64,000 nt of DNA, taken from the NCBI GenBank assembly GCA_039805565.1, contig JBDLTZ010000106.1, forward strand, positions 1 to 64,000, given 5' to 3'. The position numbers and the translations under genes were made by a program. Positions 16,011-24,216 of this stretch are shown in pieces. The notes beneath the pieces were generated by a model, which was not told the origin of the DNA, made no database searches, and was given only the letters and a program-made list of their open reading frames with translations. Origin of the DNA: CALJIC01 sp039805565 (GTDB lineage Bacteria > Chloroflexota > Chloroflexia > Chloroflexales > Roseiflexaceae). How positions within the stretch are numbered: the first letter of the stretch is position 1; every line of letters begins with the position of its first letter.

Positions 16011-16823
16011 TCACTTCGTCTTCGAGAACACCTTGCGCGTCTCCTCGCGCGCATCGGCCTCTTGCCCCTCGCGCCAGGCGCCGTCCTGCGTCGCCTGCAG
16101 CACCAGATCGCGCACCTCCTCGGGTGAGTCGGTCAGGATCAGGAGGTCCAGATCAGCCGGCGCAATCTTCCCCTCGGACATCGGCGCCGCGCGCAGCCAG
16201 TCGATCAGGCCCTCCCAGTAGGCCTTCCCGAACAGGATGATCGGGAAGTTCTGCACCTTGCCGGTCTGCACCAGCGTCAGCGCCTCGAACAGCTCGTCGA
16301 AGGTGCCGAAGCCGCCCGGGAAGATGACGAACGCCTGCGCGTACTTCACAAGCATCGTCTTGCGCACGAAGAAGTAGCGGAACTCGACCGCCACCTCGAC
16401 GTAGGAGTTGACCCCCTGCTCGAACGGGAGCTCGATGTTGAGGCCCACCGAGCGAACGCCCGCCTCCTGCGCGCCGCGGTTGCCCGCCTCCATGATCCCC
16501 GGGCCGCCGCCGGTGATGATCACGAAGCCCGCCTCACCGAGCAGCCGCGCCACCTCCACCGCCGCCCGGTACATCGGGTCGCTCTCGCGAACGCGCGCCG
16601 AGCCAAAGATCGTCACCGCCTGCTTGATGTCGGCCAGGGCCTCGAACCCCTCCACGAACTCCCCCATGATCCGCAGCACCCGCCACGTGTCGGTGTGCAG
16701 GAACTCCCCCGGGTCGCGCGGCGGACCTGCCAGCAGGCGCTCGTCCTCGGTGGCGCGCGGGGTCCGCGCACCGCGGTTCAGCGAGGGGTCGGCGCGATAC
16801 CCGCGCTCGCGTTCTTTCGCCAT
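16011..16823 (-). CDS. LOG-family (TIGR00730-type) nucleotide phosphoribohydrolase
   Basis: 270 residues. The core Rossmann fold carries GGGPGIMEAGNRGA and the signature PGGFGTFDELFE, the catalytic motif of LOG proteins that split the N-glycosidic bond of nucleoside 5'-monophosphates, as in cytokinin activation. An N-terminal extension of about 60 residues precedes the fold, as in the longer bacterial subgroup. AGAGGGA lies upstream of the ATG at 16823. In bacteria the role is usually nucleotide salvage or detoxification, and cytokinin production is not implied. Confidence 0.88.
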   Translation of the reverse strand: MAKERERGYRADPSLNRGARTPRATEDERLLAGPPRDPGEFLHTDTWRVLRIMGEFVEGFEALADIKQAVTIFGSARVRESDPMYRAAVEVARLLGEAGFVIITGGGPGIMEAGNRGAQEAGVRSVGLNIELPFEQGVNSYVEVAVEFRYFFVRKTMLVKYAQAFVIFPGGFGTFDELFEALTLVQTGKVQNFPIILFGKAYWEGLIDWLRAAPMSEGKIAPADLDLLILTDSPEEVRDLVLQATQDGAWREGQEADAREETRKVFSKTK

Positions 16824-16861
16824 AGCATGCTTCCCTCTGACTGTATGAGACCGATGATATG

Positions 16862-16867
16862 ATTATA
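16862..16867 (-). promoter_or_regulatory. -10 element of the LOG gene
   Basis: TATAAT on the minus strand, 39 bases before the start. Confidence 0.5.
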
Positions 16868-16982
16868 GCCGCTCCCAACCGAAGGCATAGGCCGTGCCAG
16901 CGGCCCCCGGCCGAAGACCAAGGACCGAGGACCAGGGACTGACAGTCCTTCGTCCCTCGCCCAACATCACGGAGACACCGCA

Positions 16983-17951
16983 ATGCACCGCTTCTGGTTC
17001 GAGCGCGCGCTCGCCGCGACGTACGTCCCGCTGCTTGGGGAGGCCGAGATTCTTGGCGCGGCCAGCGAGAGCCCCGAGGCCCCGCTCGGCCGCCTGCCCG
17101 GCGCCCACGCCATCATCGCCGGCTCGCGCATCCGCTACAACGCCGCCCTGATGGACCTGGCCCCTACGCTGCGGGTGATCGCCCGCACCGGGATCGGCTA
17201 CGACAACGTGGACCTCGCCGCCGCCACGGCGCGCGGGATCATCGTGACCAACACCCCCGACGCGCCGAGCATCCCCACCGCCGAGCACACGGTGGCGCTG
17301 CTGCTGGCGGCCGCGCGGCGGGTGACGCACAGCGAGCGGCTGCTGCGCGCCGCGGCCCGGCAGGACTACTTCGCCGGCCACGACGCGCTGGAGCTGGCTG
17401 GCCGGACGCTGGCCGTGGTTGGGCTGGGGCGCATCGGCGGGCGGGTAGCCGTAGCGATGCGCGCGCTCGGCATGCGGGTGGTCGGCTTCGACCCGGTGGC
17501 GCCCCCCGCGCGCTTCACCGAGCTTGGGGCCGCGCCGGCCGCCACGCTCGAGGAGGCGCTGGCCCAGGCCGACGCGGTGACGCTGCACCTGCCGCTCACG
17601 CAGGCCACGCGCCACCTCTTCGACGCCGCAATGATCGCGCGCATCAAGCAGGGGGCCATCCTGGTGAACTGCGCCCGCGGCGGGCTGGTGGACGAGGCGG
17701 CGCTGCTCGACGCGCTTGAGCGCGGCCACCTGCGCGGCGCGGCGCTGGACGTCTTCGAGCATGAGCCGCCTCCGCCCGACCACCCGCTGCTGAGCCGCGA
17801 GGACGTGGTCTGCACGCCGCACGTCGGCGGCGCCTCGGATCTGAGCAAGCAGCGCCTGGTGACCGGGGCGATCGAGCAGGCGCTGATGGTCTTGCGCGGC
17901 GAGCGCCCCACCTGCTGCGTCAACCCGGAGGTGCTGAGTCTTGAGTCTTGA
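16983..17951 (+). CDS. D-isomer-specific 2-hydroxyacid dehydrogenase
   Basis: 322 residues, NAD-dependent, phosphoglycerate-dehydrogenase-like. The nucleotide-binding loop is VVGLGRIGGRVA; the catalytic Arg lies in NCARGGLVDE, Glu in DVFEHEPP and His in CTPHVGG. The substrate-loop TGIGYDNVD motif is present. There is no ACT or other regulatory domain, so it is a short-form enzyme; serine biosynthesis or reduction of another 2-oxoacid are both possible. CGGAGA stands before the ATG. The last residues (LSLES) are encoded by GAGTCTT heptamer repeat DNA, so the native C terminus may have been replaced by repeat sequence. Confidence 0.92.
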   Translation: MHRFWFERALAATYVPLLGEAEILGAASESPEAPLGRLPGAHAIIAGSRIRYNAALMDLAPTLRVIARTGIGYDNVDLAAATARGIIVTNTPDAPSIPTAEHTVALLLAAARRVTHSERLLRAAARQDYFAGHDALELAGRTLAVVGLGRIGGRVAVAMRALGMRVVGFDPVAPPARFTELGAAPAATLEEALAQADAVTLHLPLTQATRHLFDAAMIARIKQGAILVNCARGGLVDEAALLDALERGHLRGAALDVFEHEPPPPDHPLLSREDVVCTPHVGGASDLSKQRLVTGAIEQALMVLRGERPTCCVNPEVLSLES

Positions 17952-18095
17952 GTGCACATGACTCACACACCCCGGCAAGACAGACAGGACGATGCGGCAG
18001 CTCCGACCTGGAGCAAGCGCACAATCCGCGACATCAACCGTGTGATTGTGCTGAACCTCATCAGACAGCACGGCGCCCTCTCGCGAGCACGGCTC
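17952..18095 (+). pseudogene. N-terminal remnant of a ROK-family regulator
   Basis: From about 17958 the frame encodes TIRDINRVIVLNLIRQHGALSRARLA, the winged-helix start of ROK/NagC-type repressors. It stops matching at about residue 47, where sequence from a different gene begins in another frame. The sugar-kinase-like body of a ROK protein is absent. Confidence 0.7.
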
Positions 18096-18372
18096 GCCCG
18101 ACGAGGTGCTGGCGCAGGCCGCCGCGCTGTGCCGGGCAGTGGAGCTGCCCTCGGTGCGCGTGATGGCCGACTTCTTCCACATAAACATCGAGGAGGCCGA
18201 CATCGCAGCCTCGATCCGCGCCGCGGCGCCATATGTGGCGCACGTCCACCTGGCCGACAGCAACCGCAAGCAGCCGGGGGCGGGCCACACCGACTTCCGG
18301 CCCAGCCTGGCGGCGCTGCGCGAGATCGGCTTCACGGGGACCATGGCGCTGGAGTGCGGTCTGCTGGGTGAG
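18096..18372 (+). pseudogene. C-terminal remnant of a sugar phosphate isomerase/epimerase (TIM barrel)
   Basis: About 90 residues in the +1 frame relative to the ROK fragment (DEVLAQAAALCRAV, VRVMADFFHINIEE, YVAHVHLADSNR, GFTGTMALECGL) match the last strands of xylose-isomerase-like epimerases, including the HVHLADSNR metal/substrate strand. The N-terminal two-thirds are missing. The junction with the ROK fragment is abrupt, so one deletion probably removed the intervening DNA. The 473-base stretch between the dehydrogenase and ccrM holds only these fragments and the ccrM promoter. Confidence 0.7.
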
Positions 18373-18408
18373 CCGCGCGGCCTCCGCCAACGCCGCGCGC
18401 ACCATCCG

Positions 18409-18417
18409 TGCTATGAT
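18409..18417 (+). promoter_or_regulatory. Extended -10 giving a leaderless ccrM transcript
   Basis: TGCTATGAT ends seven bases before the ATG at 18425, so transcription should start at or next to the initiation codon. No Shine-Dalgarno is present. Confidence 0.6.
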
Positions 18418-18424
18418 GTAGGCC

Positions 18425-19522
18425 ATGCTGCTCGACCACATCTACCACGGCGACTCACGCGAGGTGCTGTCGACGCTGCCCGAGCGCAGCGTCGACTTGA
18501 TCTTCGCCGACCCCCCCTACAACCTCCAGCTCCAGCGCGAGCTGCGCCGCCCGGACCAGTCCAAGGTGGACGCGGTCGTCGACGCGTGGGACCAGTTCGA
18601 GGACTTCGCCGCCTACGACCGCTTCACACGCGAGTGGCTCGGCGAGTGCCGACGCGTGCTGAAGGACACCGGCACGATCTGGGTGATCGGCTCCTACCAC
18701 AACATCTACCGCGTCGGCGCCGCGATGCAGGACCTCGGCTTCTGGACGCTCAACGATCTGGTGTGGGTCAAGACGAACCCCATGCCGCAGTTCCGCGGCG
18801 TGCGCTTCGCCAACGCCCACGAGACGCTGCTGTGGTGCACAAAGTCGCGCGAGCAGCGCCGCTACACCTTCAACTACCACGCGCTGAAGGACATGAACGA
18901 GGGCAAGCAGATGCGCAGCGACTGGGAGCTGCCGATCTGCACCGGCGCCGAGCGGCTGCGCCTGAACGGTGAGAAGCTGCACTCGACGCAGAAGCCGGAG
19001 GCGCTGCTCTACCGCGTGCTGATGGCCTCCTCGAACCCCGGCGATGTGGTGCTGGACCCGTTCTTCGGCACGGGCACCACCGGCGCGGTGGCGCGGCGGC
19101 TCGGGCGGCGCTTCGTGGGGATCGAGCGCGAGGAGCGCTACGTCGAAGCGGCCAGGGCGCGGATCGCGGCTATCCCGCCCCCCGCGGAGGACGCGGAGAC
19201 CTACGGGCTGCGCGAGTCGCGCCGGCACGCAAAGCGGGTGCCGTTCGGGGCGCTGCTGGAGGGCGGGCTGCTGCTGCCAGGCCAGCGCCTGTTCCTCAAC
19301 GGGCGGCGCGAGCGCCACGCGACTGTGCTGGCCGACGGGACGCTGCGGACGGACGGTGGGGCGCGCGGCTCGATCCACCAGATCGCCTCGCTGGTATCCG
19401 GCCGGCCGGCGTGCAACGGCTGGGACCACTGGTTCTACGAGGATGAGGCCGGGGCGCTGGCGCCGATCGATGCCCTGCGGGAGCGGGTGCGGCGGGGGGG
19501 AAACCAGGAGCCGGCGCTCTAG
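18425..19522 (+). CDS. ccrM: CcrM/HinfI-type adenine DNA methyltransferase (GANTC)
   Basis: 365 residues, close throughout to the cell-cycle methyltransferase CcrM of Alphaproteobacteria, which methylates the adenine of GANTC. It is a beta-class enzyme: the catalytic DPPYNLQL lies near residue 35, then SKVDAVVDAWDQFE, and the SAM motif DPFFGTGTTG near 215. The C-terminal RAMA-type domain (VPFGALLEGG ... GSIHQI ... CNGWDHW), needed by CcrM for DNA binding, is complete. No restriction endonuclease gene is nearby, so it is a solitary methyltransferase that would modify the host genome. It may have been acquired by transfer. The gene is preceded by a deletion scar and its stop overlaps the convergent GNAT gene by a few bases. 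Confidence 0.93.
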   Translation: MLLDHIYHGDSREVLSTLPERSVDLIFADPPYNLQLQRELRRPDQSKVDAVVDAWDQFEDFAAYDRFTREWLGECRRVLKDTGTIWVIGSYHNIYRVGAAMQDLGFWTLNDLVWVKTNPMPQFRGVRFANAHETLLWCTKSREQRRYTFNYHALKDMNEGKQMRSDWELPICTGAERLRLNGEKLHSTQKPEALLYRVLMASSNPGDVVLDPFFGTGTTGAVARRLGRRFVGIEREERYVEAARARIAAIPPPAEDAETYGLRESRRHAKRVPFGALLEGGLLLPGQRLFLNGRRERHATVLADGTLRTDGGARGSIHQIASLVSGRPACNGWDHWFYEDEAGALAPIDALRERVRRGGNQEPAL

Positions 19523-20028
19523 CTCCCCCCCACCCCCGGCGCTGTGAACGACTCGATCGTCCCACGCCAGCCGTCCTGCTGCGCCCAGACCTCATCGTAC
19601 GCGCCGCCGGTGTAGCGCTGGCTGACGCTGCGCCAGAACGCGGTGGCCGGGATGTTGACCACCGGCGTGGCGATCTCCCAGCGGCCCGGGAACATGTTGA
19701 ACAGGCGCATTGCCGCGGCGCTCCCGACGCCCCTGCGCCGGCAGCCGCGCATCACAAAGAACTCTGCCACCACGTGGCCGTCGAACGCGGTGTGGAGGCG
19801 GCTGCAGCGACAGATCAGCGCGAAGCCAGCCAGCTCTCCGCCGGAGCGGATGAGAAACGCGCGGTGATTGGGGGCGGACCAGTATGGGTCGAGCGACGGC
19901 GGCGCGAAGCGGCCCTGGGCGTCCGGGGGCGGCCCTCCAAAATCACGGAGGTCGTACAAATAGAGCTGCAGCAGGTTCGTGAGGGTGGGCTGATCAGCGT
20001 GGGAGGCGTCGAGCAGCTCGATCTGCAT
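19519..20028 (-). CDS. GNAT-family acetyltransferase
   Basis: 169 residues. Strand and acetyl-CoA loop features: LAGFALI, VAEFFVMRGCRRRGVGSAAA (the R/QxxGxG/A pyrophosphate loop) and a C-terminal NIPATAFWRSV segment. This is the YvbK/Mnat-like shape seen in uncharacterised GNATs with an NxxAxxFW motif. ATG at 20028 is chosen for AGAGGT five bases upstream and because it removes an unlikely 23-residue leader. The acceptor substrate is unknown. Confidence 0.82.
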   Translation of the reverse strand: MQIELLDASHADQPTLTNLLQLYLYDLRDFGGPPPDAQGRFAPPSLDPYWSAPNHRAFLIRSGGELAGFALICRCSRLHTAFDGHVVAEFFVMRGCRRRGVGSAAAMRLFNMFPGRWEIATPVVNIPATAFWRSVSQRYTGGAYDEVWAQQDGWRGTIESFTAPGVGGS

Positions 20029-20110
20029 AGGTACCTCTGGCAGGCCAGGGTGGGCGATGAGATGCCCCAATGGTATCACGGCCTGCAAGGGGAGCACCTC
20101 ACCCCCTAGC

Positions 20111-20136
20111 CCCCTCTCCCTACCACGGGAGAGGGG
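20111..20136. repeat. Perfect inverted repeat between GNAT and the Fe-S oxidoreductase
   Basis: A 10-base-pair stem CCCCTCTCCC/GGGAGAGGGG with a six-base loop. Neither strand has a U-tract on the 3' side, so it is not a standard terminator. Confidence 0.6.
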
Positions 20137-20153
20137 AAAAAGTGGTGCTCCGT

Positions 20154-22385
20154 CTACTTCGCGGGGCTCTCGGCCGGCCCAACGGACTGGAGCAGCAGCT
20201 CAGCTACGTCCTTGCGCGCCAGGGTCTCGTCCACGCCGGTGTTCTTGGCGGCGTCCTCGAACATCACCATGCAGAACGGGCAGCCCATCGCCACGGTGGT
20301 GGGCTGGGCCTTCTGGAGCTGCTCCAGGCGGATGACGTTGACGCCCTTCTTGCCCCAGCCCTCGAGCCAGACATTGCCGCCGCCGCCACCGCAGCACATC
20401 GCGCGCTCGCGGTTCCACTCGGGGGCCTCCACCAGCTCCAGGCCAGGGATGCTCTGCAGCATCGCGCGCGGCTCATCGTAGACATCATTGTAGCGCCCGA
20501 CGTAGCACGGGTCGTGGTAGGCAACGCGCTCGTTGACCTGCTGCGTGGGGGTGAGCCTACCCTGCGCCACCAGCTCGGCCAGCAGCTGGGTGTGGTGGAC
20601 GACCTCGTAGTCCACGCCCGGGGTGCCGCCGAACTGCGGGTACTCGTTCTTGTGCGTGTTGTAGCAGTGGGCGCAGGTGGTGACCAGCCGCTTGAAGGTG
20701 TACTGCTTCATCGTCTCGATGTTGGTCTGCGCCTGCTGCTGGTAGAGCAGCTCCTCGCCCATGCGCCGGGCCGGGTCGCCGGTGCAGGTCTCCTCCTCGC
20801 CGAGGATGGCGTAGTCCACGCCGGCGCGGCCGAGGAGCTGGACGAAGGCGCGGGCCACCTTCTTCGAGCGCTCGTCGTAGCTGGGCGCGCAGCCCACCCA
20901 GTAGAGCACGTCCACCGTCTTCTCGCCCGGCTCCTTCTCCTCGGCCTTCTCCGCCATCGTCGGCACGTCCAGGCCGTCGGCCCAGGAGGTGCGCTCGCGC
21001 GCCGGGAGGCGCCACGGGTTGCCCTGGCGCTCGATCCCCTCGAGCACGCGCTTCACGCCGCCGGGCACCTCGGACTGGATCATGGTGAGGTTGCGGCGCA
21101 CGTCGACGATCAAGTCAACGTGCTCGATCATCGCCGGGCACTCCTCCATGCAGGCGCGGCAGGTGGTGCAGCTCCAGATCTCGTTCTCGGTGAAGATGCC
21201 GTGCTCCACCAGCGGCAGGGTCTCGGCCTCGCCGCGGATGATCGTCCACTGCTCCCGCGCGTCGGCAGGCTTGTCGGCCTCGCCGGCCTCGGAGGTCGTG
21301 TCCGACGTGTTGGGGTGAACGCGGGCGACGGTGCCGTCGCGCAGCAGGATCGGCTCGCCGCGCATCAGGTCCGCCATCTTGGTGATCAGGAACTTCGGCG
21401 AGAGGTCGCTGCCGGAGGCGGTGGCGGGGCACTTAGACTGGCAGCGACCGCAGCGCATGCAGGCGTCGAAGTCGAGCCGCTGCTTCCAGGTGGTGTCGGC
21501 CAGCGTGGCGACGCCGAGGCGCGGCTCGTCCTTCTCGATCTCGGCATCGAGGGCCGGCACCGGCATCAGCGCACCCTTGGGCTCGCTGTCGCGGAAGAAG
21601 GTGTTGAGCGGCGTGTAGAAGATGTGCTTGTACTTCGAGAACGGAATGCTGGCGATGAAGGCGAAGGTGACGAAGGTGTGGGTGAACCAGAAGAACAGGT
21701 GCGCCCCCAGGCCCACCGCGCTGCCGTCGCCCAGCCCGACGCCGCGGAAGACCGTGGCGAGCGTGTAGCCGACGAACGCGCGCGGGGCCCAGTCCTGGGT
21801 GAAGGTCGGCACGCCGCCGATCGTCTGGTTGGCGATGCGCAGGCCCTCGATCAGGAAGCCGGTGACGGTGATGTAGAGCAGCGTCGCCAGCACGTAGGTG
21901 TCGGTGCGGCGGGTGTTGAGCCGGTCGGGCCGCACGACGTAGCGGCGCACCGTCATCCAGATCAGGCCGGCGAGGAACACGAGCCCCATGAAGTCCATGA
22001 TCAGCTCGTAGTTCTTGTAGAAGTCTCCCACCAGGATACGGCCGGCGTCCTTGCCCATCAGCGGGATGGTGAAGTCCTCCTCGACGGCGATGATGTCGGT
22101 GCCGATGAAGAGCGCCAGAAAGCCGAAGAACACCAGCGCGTGCATGACGCCGGGCTTGCGGTCCTTGAGGGTCTTCTTCTGGCCAAACACCTGCGTGAGG
22201 AACTCGGCGCCGCGGGAGGGGAGGTTGTCGATGCGGGCGGCGGGGAGGCCCGCGCGCCAGCGGCCGACGTCGCGCAGGAAGCCCCAGGTCATCACGGCCA
22301 GGGCAATGATCGCGGCGCCGTACACCGTGAGCGAGCCAAGCGCCTCGCCCACGTTCCAGTAGATCTCGCGGAAGGTCTCGGTCAT
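20154..22385 (-). CDS. Membrane-bound NarI/HdrD-type Fe-S oxidoreductase (EMO-like)
   Basis: 743 residues. The N-terminal 300 have several membrane helices with paired histidines (GAHLFFWFTHTF, MHALVFFGF), as in heme-b NarI-like anchors. Two 4Fe-4S sets follow (CMRCGRCQSKC and CTTCRACMEEC), then two CCG-type domains: CAHCYN with a partner cysteine, and CCGGGGG with later CPFC. This architecture (DUF224-type) matches EtfAB:menaquinone oxidoreductases that pass electrons from acyl-CoA dehydrogenases via ETF to the quinone pool. GGGAG precedes the ATG at 22385; an upstream in-frame ATG would add a non-family leader. No etf genes are adjacent. A heterodisulfide-reductase-like or glycolate/lactate role cannot be excluded. 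Confidence 0.85.
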   Translation of the reverse strand: MTETFREIYWNVGEALGSLTVYGAAIIALAVMTWGFLRDVGRWRAGLPAARIDNLPSRGAEFLTQVFGQKKTLKDRKPGVMHALVFFGFLALFIGTDIIAVEEDFTIPLMGKDAGRILVGDFYKNYELIMDFMGLVFLAGLIWMTVRRYVVRPDRLNTRRTDTYVLATLLYITVTGFLIEGLRIANQTIGGVPTFTQDWAPRAFVGYTLATVFRGVGLGDGSAVGLGAHLFFWFTHTFVTFAFIASIPFSKYKHIFYTPLNTFFRDSEPKGALMPVPALDAEIEKDEPRLGVATLADTTWKQRLDFDACMRCGRCQSKCPATASGSDLSPKFLITKMADLMRGEPILLRDGTVARVHPNTSDTTSEAGEADKPADAREQWTIIRGEAETLPLVEHGIFTENEIWSCTTCRACMEECPAMIEHVDLIVDVRRNLTMIQSEVPGGVKRVLEGIERQGNPWRLPARERTSWADGLDVPTMAEKAEEKEPGEKTVDVLYWVGCAPSYDERSKKVARAFVQLLGRAGVDYAILGEEETCTGDPARRMGEELLYQQQAQTNIETMKQYTFKRLVTTCAHCYNTHKNEYPQFGGTPGVDYEVVHHTQLLAELVAQGRLTPTQQVNERVAYHDPCYVGRYNDVYDEPRAMLQSIPGLELVEAPEWNRERAMCCGGGGGNVWLEGWGKKGVNVIRLEQLQKAQPTTVAMGCPFCMVMFEDAAKNTGVDETLARKDVAELLLQSVGPAESPAK

Positions 22386-22614
22386 GTGGTGCTCCCAGGG
22401 CCGTCCGGCCAGCCTTTGAGCCACTGTGAGGGTGTGGTGTGAGGTGGCTTGCAGGATAGCACGTATGACGCAGAGCGTCAAACACGTGCGAAACGCGCAC
22501 ACAAGCTGTGCGAAATCCAATCTCTGCGCGCCGCGCCGCCACCGTGCGCGCCCAGTCTAGCACGGCGGCGCGGCGCGCAGAGAGAAGGGCCCCAGGCGCA
22601 GGGTTAAGGGATGT

Positions 22615-23673
22615 CTACGAGCGCTCCGGCAGGCGCAGGACGATCTTCGTCGCCACAGCCTTGCCGGCGAGCAGCTCCTCGAACGACTCGGGCCCGGCGG
22701 TGAGCGGGCGCTCCTCGAGCCAGCCGCCGTCGAGCGGGATCTCCCCGGCGACGATCAGCTCCAGGGCGCGCGCAAAGTTCTGGTTGGTGTAGGAGAAGCT
22801 GCCCTGCACCGCGACCTCGTTGCGGACGAGGTAGTTCGCGGCGAGCGGCGAGGCCTCCTCGTGCAGGCCGAGGTAGACCACGCGGCCGCCGGGAACCACC
22901 GCGCGCACGCCCTGGTCGCGCGTGCTGTCGGTACCCACCGCATCCACCACCGCGTCGACCCCGCCGGGGGCGAAGGTCTGCGCTGCGGCCAGCACGTCCT
23001 CCTGGCGCACGTTCACTGTGACCTCGGCGCCCCAGGCGCGGGCCACGTCGAGCCGGCGGTCGGAGATGTCGCTGATGATGATGCGCTTCACGCCGGCCGC
23101 GCGGGCAGCGACGAGGCTACAGAGGCCGATGGGCCCGGCGCCAAGAATGAGCAGGCGCTCGGCCGGCCCAGCGAGCGACACGGCGCGCACGCCGCAGGCC
23201 AGCGGCTCCGCGAGCGAACCGGCGACGTCGGAGACGTGCTCGGGGAGCGGGAAGCAGAGGTGGGCGGGGACGGCCACGTAGGTGGCGAAGGCGCCGGCGC
23301 GGTGGGCGCCGATGATCTTGCGGCTGCGGCAGAGGTTCGGCAGGCCAGCGCGGCAGCGGTCGCACTCGCCGCAGGTGACGAGCGGGTTGAAGGCCACGCG
23401 GGTGCCGGCGCGGGCCGGGCTCCCGTCGCCCAGGGCGAGCTCGGCGTCGGCCACGACCACGCCGGCGGCCTCGTGCCCCATGACGAGCGGGGGGACGCGG
23501 ATGGAGCTCTGCCCGAGGTAGCCGCTGAGCTCGGAGCCGCAGATGCCGGTCGCGGTGACGGCGAGGAGCACCTCGCCGGGGGCGGGGGCGGGCACGGGGA
23601 GGCGCTGCATCTCCATAACGCGCGGCGCGGTCCAGACGAGGGCGTCCATCAGTTCGCCGTGGGGGGTGCTCAT
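22615..23673 (-). CDS. Zinc-dependent alcohol/polyol dehydrogenase (MDR family)
   Basis: 352 residues, close to threonine and sorbitol dehydrogenases. Catalytic zinc ligands: Cys in GICGSE and His-Glu in GHEAAG. The structural zinc set is CGECDRCRAGLPNLC. The NAD(P) loop is ILGAGPIGL and an Asp follows in ISDIS, which favours NAD. AAAGGAG stands before the ATG. The open frame extends upstream through repeat DNA but that part is not protein-like. The substrate is unknown, probably a sugar or polyol. Confidence 0.9.
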   Translation of the reverse strand: MSTPHGELMDALVWTAPRVMEMQRLPVPAPAPGEVLLAVTATGICGSELSGYLGQSSIRVPPLVMGHEAAGVVVADAELALGDGSPARAGTRVAFNPLVTCGECDRCRAGLPNLCRSRKIIGAHRAGAFATYVAVPAHLCFPLPEHVSDVAGSLAEPLACGVRAVSLAGPAERLLILGAGPIGLCSLVAARAAGVKRIIISDISDRRLDVARAWGAEVTVNVRQEDVLAAAQTFAPGGVDAVVDAVGTDSTRDQGVRAVVPGGRVVYLGLHEEASPLAANYLVRNEVAVQGSFSYTNQNFARALELIVAGEIPLDGGWLEERPLTAGPESFEELLAGKAVATKIVLRLPERS

Positions 23674-23712
23674 TGAGGGTATCTCCTTTGATAGCGTTGC
23701 GCGGTGCGCCCC

Positions 23713-23718
23713 AGTATA
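23713..23718 (-). promoter_or_regulatory. -10 element (TATACT) of the alcohol dehydrogenase gene
   Basis: TATACT on the minus strand, 40 bases before the start codon. No clear -35. Confidence 0.4.
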
Positions 23719-23741
23719 CCGCCCCTGGCGGGTGTCGGTGA

Positions 23742-23858
23742 GCTTCTTCGCCGCTGCGCGGCGGGCGTCTCTGCTCGCGCGTGCGCTTCTTCGCCGCTGC
23801 GCGCGGCGGGCGTCTCTGCTCGCGCGTGCGCTTTTTCGCCGCTGCGCGCGGCGGGCGG
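23742..23858. repeat. Tandem repeat (about 45-base unit) and adjoining GC-rich repeat DNA
   Basis: Two full copies and one partial copy of a unit running from GCTTCTTCGCCGCTGCGCG to CTCTGCTCGCGCGTGC. The copies differ by one CG step and one C/T change. It is followed by a GGCCGGGGCTTCGCCCC hairpin at about 23890. The gap 23674-24216 (543 bases) also has a stem at about 24098-24124 and more GC-rich inverted repeats up to 24216, and no gene. Confidence 0.75.
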
Positions 23859-24216
23859 CAGAGGGCGGGCCGCCGCCCCCTGCACCCCCCGGCCGGGGCT
23901 TCGCCCCTGGACCCCAAAGGGGAGCTGTACCACTTCGGATATCCCGAAGACGCCGGACTGAGCACGGCCCGCCCACGAAGCTCAGCCCGCCACACGTCAG
24001 AATACCTGGTGGTAGTAGGCAGCGGGCATGGCTGGCGGCAAGCTCATTCCGTCACCTTCGGGGTATCGGTCTGGTACAGCACTCATTGCGGGGGTGGTCT
24101 GGAGGGGGCGCAAGCGCCACTCCAGCGGGGGGGAGCGCGAGGGGGGCCGGAGCCCCTCTCGCAGAGCGCGCCACTCGCCGCACAAGGCGACGCTGGGGGC
24201 GCGAGGGACCCCCTGG

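Noticed and set aside
18425..20028. Restriction-modification system
   Set aside because: The methyltransferase has no endonuclease neighbour: upstream are pseudogene fragments and downstream is a GNAT.
20070..22442. 790-codon open frame antisense to the Fe-S oxidoreductase
   Set aside because: Same type of GC-driven shadow. The sense frame has intact Fe-S and membrane motifs and a good RBS.
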